Notes under the pieces: generated by a model
Database searches by the model: none
What the model was told of the DNA's origin: nothing
Seen by the model: the letters and a program-made list of their open reading frames with translations, nothing else
Assembly (NCBI GenBank): GCA_910584875.1
Contig: CAJUDA010000027.1
Location: forward strand, 1-43,939
Source of the DNA: an uncultured Eubacterium sp.
Lineage (GTDB): Bacteria; Bacillota; Clostridia; Lachnospirales; Lachnospiraceae
DNA: 43,939 nucleotides
Direction of reading: 5' to 3'
Shown: piece after piece, positions 40,921-43,939 of the stretch
How positions within the stretch are numbered: position 1 is the stretch's first letter
Layout: every line of letters starts with the position of its first letter
Made by a program: the position numbers and the translations under genes

Positions 40921-41580
40921 ATGATAGAAATAAAGCATCTGACAAAAAAGTTTGGAGATGTATCAGTAATTGAAGATTTATCCATGGTATTTGAAAAAGG
41001 TAAGATCTATGGTCTGGTGGGGCGCAATGGGTCGGGAAAAACTATGTTGATGAAGCATATACTGGGTTTTGTCCATGCTACATCAGGAAGTATTATCGTG
41101 GATGGAAAAGAAATCGGCAAGGATATCGATCTTCCGCAGAATATTGGTGCTATCATTGAAAATCCCGGTTTTCTCCCGGAATATTCAGGGGTGAAAAATC
41201 TAAGATTACTTTCCATGATCCGGGGGAAGATCGGCAAAACAGAGGTTCAGGAGGCAATGTATACGGTAGGGCTGGATCCTGCGAGCAAAAAGCATGTGGG
41301 GAAATATTCACTGGGGATGAAGCAGCGTCTGGGAATTGCCCAGGCATTGATGGAAGACCCGGACATCCTTTTGCTGGATGAGCCCATGAATGGACTGGAC
41401 AATGAAGGAGTCCGGGAGATAAGGGAAATTCTTTTGCAACAGAAGAAAAATGGGAAAATACTAGTGATCGCCAGTCATAATAAAGAAGATATTGATGTGT
41501 TGTGTGATGAAATTTTCTATTTGGATAAGGGGAAAGTGATCCAGCATAGTGTTAAGGAGAGTGTAAATGCAGATGAATAA
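40921..41580 (+). CDS. ABC transporter ATP-binding protein, LanF-like
   Basis: A 219-residue ATPase with Walker A GRNGSGKT (about 34-41), Q-loop GAIIENPGF, signature YSLGMKQR, Walker B ILLLDEPMNGLD and H-loop ASHNKED. IENPGF and the LG variant of the signature are typical of bacitracin/lantibiotic-resistance ATPases such as BcrA and LanF. It probably powers the two permeases encoded upstream. GGAGGGAAG precedes the ATG. Confidence 0.92.
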   Translation: MIEIKHLTKKFGDVSVIEDLSMVFEKGKIYGLVGRNGSGKTMLMKHILGFVHATSGSIIVDGKEIGKDIDLPQNIGAIIENPGFLPEYSGVKNLRLLSMIRGKIGKTEVQEAMYTVGLDPASKKHVGKYSLGMKQRLGIAQALMEDPDILLLDEPMNGLDNEGVREIREILLQQKKNGKILVIASHNKEDIDVLCDEIFYLDKGKVIQHSVKESVNADE

Positions 41581-41624
41581 CAATTTCCCGTATGAAAAGT
41601 GGAAATCGCAGAAAGGATGAAAAT

Positions 41625-42353
41625 ATGTTATCAAAAAACAAAACAGGGGCAAGGATTTTAGCAATGGGACTAAGTATCCTGATAATGGGAAGTATCCTTC
41701 CTGCCAGCCCGCTTGTAGAAGCAGAAGTAAATTGTACGGTTTTTGAAGAAAAGAAAGATTTTATTGTCAGCACTTCCAAAACAGAATCATTGGAAAAAAG
41801 ATTTGATTTCACTGCAACGGTCAGCAGTAACAGTGATGAGCTTCTGGAAGAGAATGATCTGACCACACTGGAACTGACCGGGTCAGAAGTGCAATCCTTA
41901 AACAATGATCCGTCCGTCGAATATATAGAAGAAGATATAGAGGTGGCTGCCAGTTATTCCTGTCCGATGAAACAGTCAAAAAAATCGATATACTACAAAA
42001 AGAATAAGAGCAGTACCGAGTGGAATCTCCGGATGATCTGTGCAGATAAAAAAGGTAGTTCAAAAAGACCGGAAAAACCTGTCCGCATCGCCATTCTGGA
42101 TTCCGGTGTCGACCTGAACACAGATATGAATATCGCAGAGACAATCTCCCTTGTCCCGGGTGAAGAAGACATGAATCCGCTCTTTATGGATGCCAGCGGG
42201 CATGGAACAAGTGTCGCCGGTCTGGCTGCTGCCAGGGATAATGGGGAGGGGATCACCGGAGTTGCCCCGGACGCAGAGATCTATTCCATCCGGGTCCTGG
42301 ATGATGAGAACCGTTCTCCGGTCAGCCGTGTCATAGAAGGAATATCTCGGTAA
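41625..42353 (+). pseudogene. truncated subtilisin-family (S8) protease
   Basis: A signal peptide (1-33) is followed by an I9-type propeptide (about 44-109, VEYIEEDIEVAAS) and the start of an S8 domain. Catalytic Asp is D159 (AILDSGVD) and His is H193 (GHGTSVAG). The reading stops at 242 (TAA 42351), before the conserved Asn and Ser motifs, so the protein lacks its catalytic serine and is inactive as a protease. A different coding fragment follows directly, as if a deletion joined the two. ATG 41625 has AGAAAGGATG upstream. Its place after a LanFEG-like module suggests a former leader peptidase or accessory protease, which is speculative. Confidence 0.82.
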
Positions 42354-42513
42354 AGATAAAAATAAAGCTCCATTATCTGGTACTTATAAAGAATTTTCTG
42401 TTTCTAAAGGAGCCACGAAATATTTGTTGATTAATATTAAACAATACATCATAGAAGTTGCAGGGATAAAAGCAGGGAATGCATATAATAATGTTTCCAT
42501 CAATAAAAATTAA
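42337..42513 (+). pseudogene. C-terminal coding remnant of another gene
   Basis: In the frame offset by one from the truncated protease, an open stretch runs from 42337 to a TAA at 42511-42513. Its product has the look of a genuine protein end (SGTYKEFSVSKGATKYLLIN, then IKAGNAYNNVSINKN). It has no start or ribosome site. The segment is much more AT-rich than the protease gene. It is best explained as the surviving 3' end of a gene lost by deletion, with the junction near 42335-42345. The family is not recognised. The rest of the gap to 42554 holds only the ribosome site of the next gene. Confidence 0.55.
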
Positions 42514-42554
42514 TACGCTCAGGAACTAATTAAAGAATAAGGAGTGAAAATACG

Positions 42555-43613
42555 TTGAAAAAATTTATAACTATTTCTCTTTTACTTTGCCTGGCAGTAT
42601 TTTTATTAACTGCCTGCCAAAATGAAGAAAAGAAAGAAAAACCAATTTCTCCTTCCCCTACAGAACAATCCAGTGATAACGGCAACATTGGATACAAAAT
42701 GAACGGAAACACCCTTTATGTGCATGGGTATAATGATACCGGTCTGGACTATGATACCAATGAAGAGGGCAATCAGGGAATCATTCTTGGATTTACCAGT
42801 GAAAAAAATGCGAGAAAGATGGTGATTGGGAAAGATGTTCATTTGCTATGGTATGAAACCGAAGATAGTATGGATGACAATCTTTTGGGATCTAATATAG
42901 GTAACTGCCCTTTGCTCACAGAGATTATTGTGGAAAAAGGAAACGATATGCTCTATTCCCGGGACGGTATTCTGTATAAATATGGAAAAGGGAAGGAAAA
43001 TGGAATCTATGCCTGCCCTCCTGCCAAAAGGGGAAAGCTTGCCATTCGGGGAGAAGAAAAGCTGATCTGGAATTGTGCATTCAGTGGATGTCAGGAGATT
43101 ACCTCTGTTTATATACCAAAAACAATACAGGGTATCGGTGATGCTGCGTTTGGGAATATGGCGAACTGCCAGGAGATCCTTGTCTCTGACAAAAACCCTT
43201 ACTATAAATCTGTGGATGGAATCTTATATACAAAGGATGGAAAGGTACTGCTGGCATATCCTTCAGGAAAAAGAGATAAGTCCTTCCGCATTCCGAAAGG
43301 AGTAGAACATATCGCCAGCGGCGCTTTTGTCAGGGCAGATCATTTGAAGAAAATAATTCTGTCGGATAGTATTTCTTATATACAGGCACTTGCTTTTTAC
43401 GCCTGCCAGAAACTTAATACTGTAAAATCGGCGAAAAAGATAGAATATGTGGATCCTCGTGCTTTTTATATGTGCCCGGTTAAAAAAAAGGATCAGCCGA
43501 AGTCAATTACGGATGATTCCTGGGCGGACGAATTGGACTGGCGAAAAAATTATAACTATTTTGGGATTAGCAAGAAAAACAGATTATGGATTTCTGGAAT
43601 TTTGAATTCGTAA
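42555..43613 (+). CDS. BspA-like leucine-rich-repeat lipoprotein
   Basis: A 352-residue lipoprotein with lipobox LTAC and a Ser/Thr/Pro linker after the anchor Cys. The mature part contains LRR_5-type repeats with the pattern ..I.IP..I..I...AF..C..L..I (for example VYIPKTIQGIGDAAFGNMANCQEILVS and FRIPKGVEHIASGAFVRADHLKKIILS). Such repeats are common in adhesins of gut bacteria. The start is a TTG at 42555, with AAGGAGTG 10 bases upstream; the N-terminus MKKFITIS is typical. It is followed by a similar lipoprotein gene. Confidence 0.85.
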   Translation: MKKFITISLLLCLAVFLLTACQNEEKKEKPISPSPTEQSSDNGNIGYKMNGNTLYVHGYNDTGLDYDTNEEGNQGIILGFTSEKNARKMVIGKDVHLLWYETEDSMDDNLLGSNIGNCPLLTEIIVEKGNDMLYSRDGILYKYGKGKENGIYACPPAKRGKLAIRGEEKLIWNCAFSGCQEITSVYIPKTIQGIGDAAFGNMANCQEILVSDKNPYYKSVDGILYTKDGKVLLAYPSGKRDKSFRIPKGVEHIASGAFVRADHLKKIILSDSISYIQALAFYACQKLNTVKSAKKIEYVDPRAFYMCPVKKKDQPKSITDDSWADELDWRKNYNYFGISKKNRLWISGILNS

Positions 43614-43626
43614 AAGGAGTACAAAA

Positions 43627-43939
43627 ATGAATGGTAAGAAATTAAAAAATTTGATTGAAGTTATGGTGTTTTTCTGCCTGATAGTATCTTCCCTGACTGC
43701 CTGCCAAAATAAAGAAAGAAAAAATGCCCCTGTTTCACTGACACCGTCACCTACAACAGATGAACAGTCTGCTGGACAGCGAGATACTGGTTCTCAGTTA
43801 AAGGGTAATATTTTATATGTACATGGAAATTATGATGGAGAATTTGAATTTGACACAGACAAAGAAAATACACTTGGTGTTATTTTATGGTATACCGGAC
43901 ACAAAGACGCAAAAAAGATGGTGATCGGCAGACAAGTCC
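43627..43939 (+). CDS. BspA-like lipoprotein, paralogue of the previous gene (partial)
   Basis: The first 104 codons are present and the gene runs off the window. It has lipobox LTAC (SSLTACQNKE) and then the same order of features as the upstream lipoprotein: an acidic/Pro linker, GNILYVHGNYDGEFEFDTD, and AKKMVIG, which match NTLYVHGYNDTGLDYDTN and ARKMVIG. It is therefore a tandem duplicate. ATG 43627 has AAAAGGAG upstream. Confidence 0.85.
   Translation, partial: MNGKKLKNLIEVMVFFCLIVSSLTACQNKERKNAPVSLTPSPTTDEQSAGQRDTGSQLKGNILYVHGNYDGEFEFDTDKENTLGVILWYTGHKDAKKMVIGRQV

Noticed and set aside
1..43939. CRISPR arrays, insertion sequences, transposases or integrases
   Set aside because: I looked for regularly spaced repeats, inverted terminal repeats and transposase-like proteins and found none. 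The AT-rich block has no visible mobility gene.

Overview
The window looks like a chromosomal segment of a Gram-positive anaerobe of the class Clostridia, most likely Lachnospiraceae. The evidence is strong AGGAGG-type ribosome binding sites, a T-box leader on thrS, the infC-rpmI-rplT leader arrangement, thyX, an [FeFe]-hydrogenase-family protein, SigW-like ECF sigma/anti-sigma pairs and BspA-type lipoproteins. Most of the window is moderately GC-rich. Positions about 33.7-38.2 kb and the debris near 42.4 kb are strikingly AT-rich. I cannot name the species.

Layout. 0-1 kb: an ECF sigma factor and its probable anti-sigma partner (minus strand). 1.2-9.6 kb: housekeeping genes: radA, an [FeFe]-hydrogenase-like protein, thyX (minus), a threonine T-box with thrS, two DUF4190-type membrane proteins, a DUF2752 protein, and the IF3/L35/L20 operon behind a leader with an internal terminator. 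9.6-16.7 kb: a secreted M14 carboxypeptidase, a tRNA-Leu(AAG), a secreted N-acetylmuramoyl-L-alanine amidase, a cytidylate-kinase-like protein, gltX, a UvrD-type helicase and a small Cys-rich membrane protein. 16.7-21 kb: a MarR-regulated drug-type ABC transporter operon whose last permease gene is broken. 21.1-31.4 kb: a DUF1292 protein, an ECF sigma factor with a membrane-anchored beta-propeller protein, a nuclease-helicase of the DinG/XPD type, a polyprenyl glycosylphosphotransferase, an HtrA protease and a divergent ClpX paralogue.

31.4-42.4 kb is the most interesting part: what looks like a quorum-sensing-type bacteriocin or toxin locus. An AgrC-like histidine kinase and a LytTR response regulator lie divergent to an operon. 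That operon starts with an unannotated 19-residue peptide containing five tryptophans, followed by a secreted Ser/Thr-rich protein with a Cys-rich tail, a lipoprotein, a MacA-like adaptor, a MacB-like ATPase and permease, another lipoprotein, and a LanFEG-like module (two permeases plus an ATPase). A subtilisin-type protease, truncated before its catalytic serine, follows. Two almost identical pairs of AgrA/LytTR-type direct repeats (ACCGTTCGTC, 20-bp period) mark the promoter of the peptide operon and the region in front of the response-regulator gene, so the regulator probably switches on both. The window ends in two tandem BspA-like leucine-rich-repeat lipoproteins, the second cut by the window edge.

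How the genes may work together: the peptide and the secreted protein are candidate effectors or signals. The MacAB-like system is a candidate exporter, and the lipoproteins and LanFEG-like transporter are candidate immunity. This assignment is inferred from gene order, operators and protein architecture. No AgrB, C39 peptidase or lanthionine synthetase is visible in the window.
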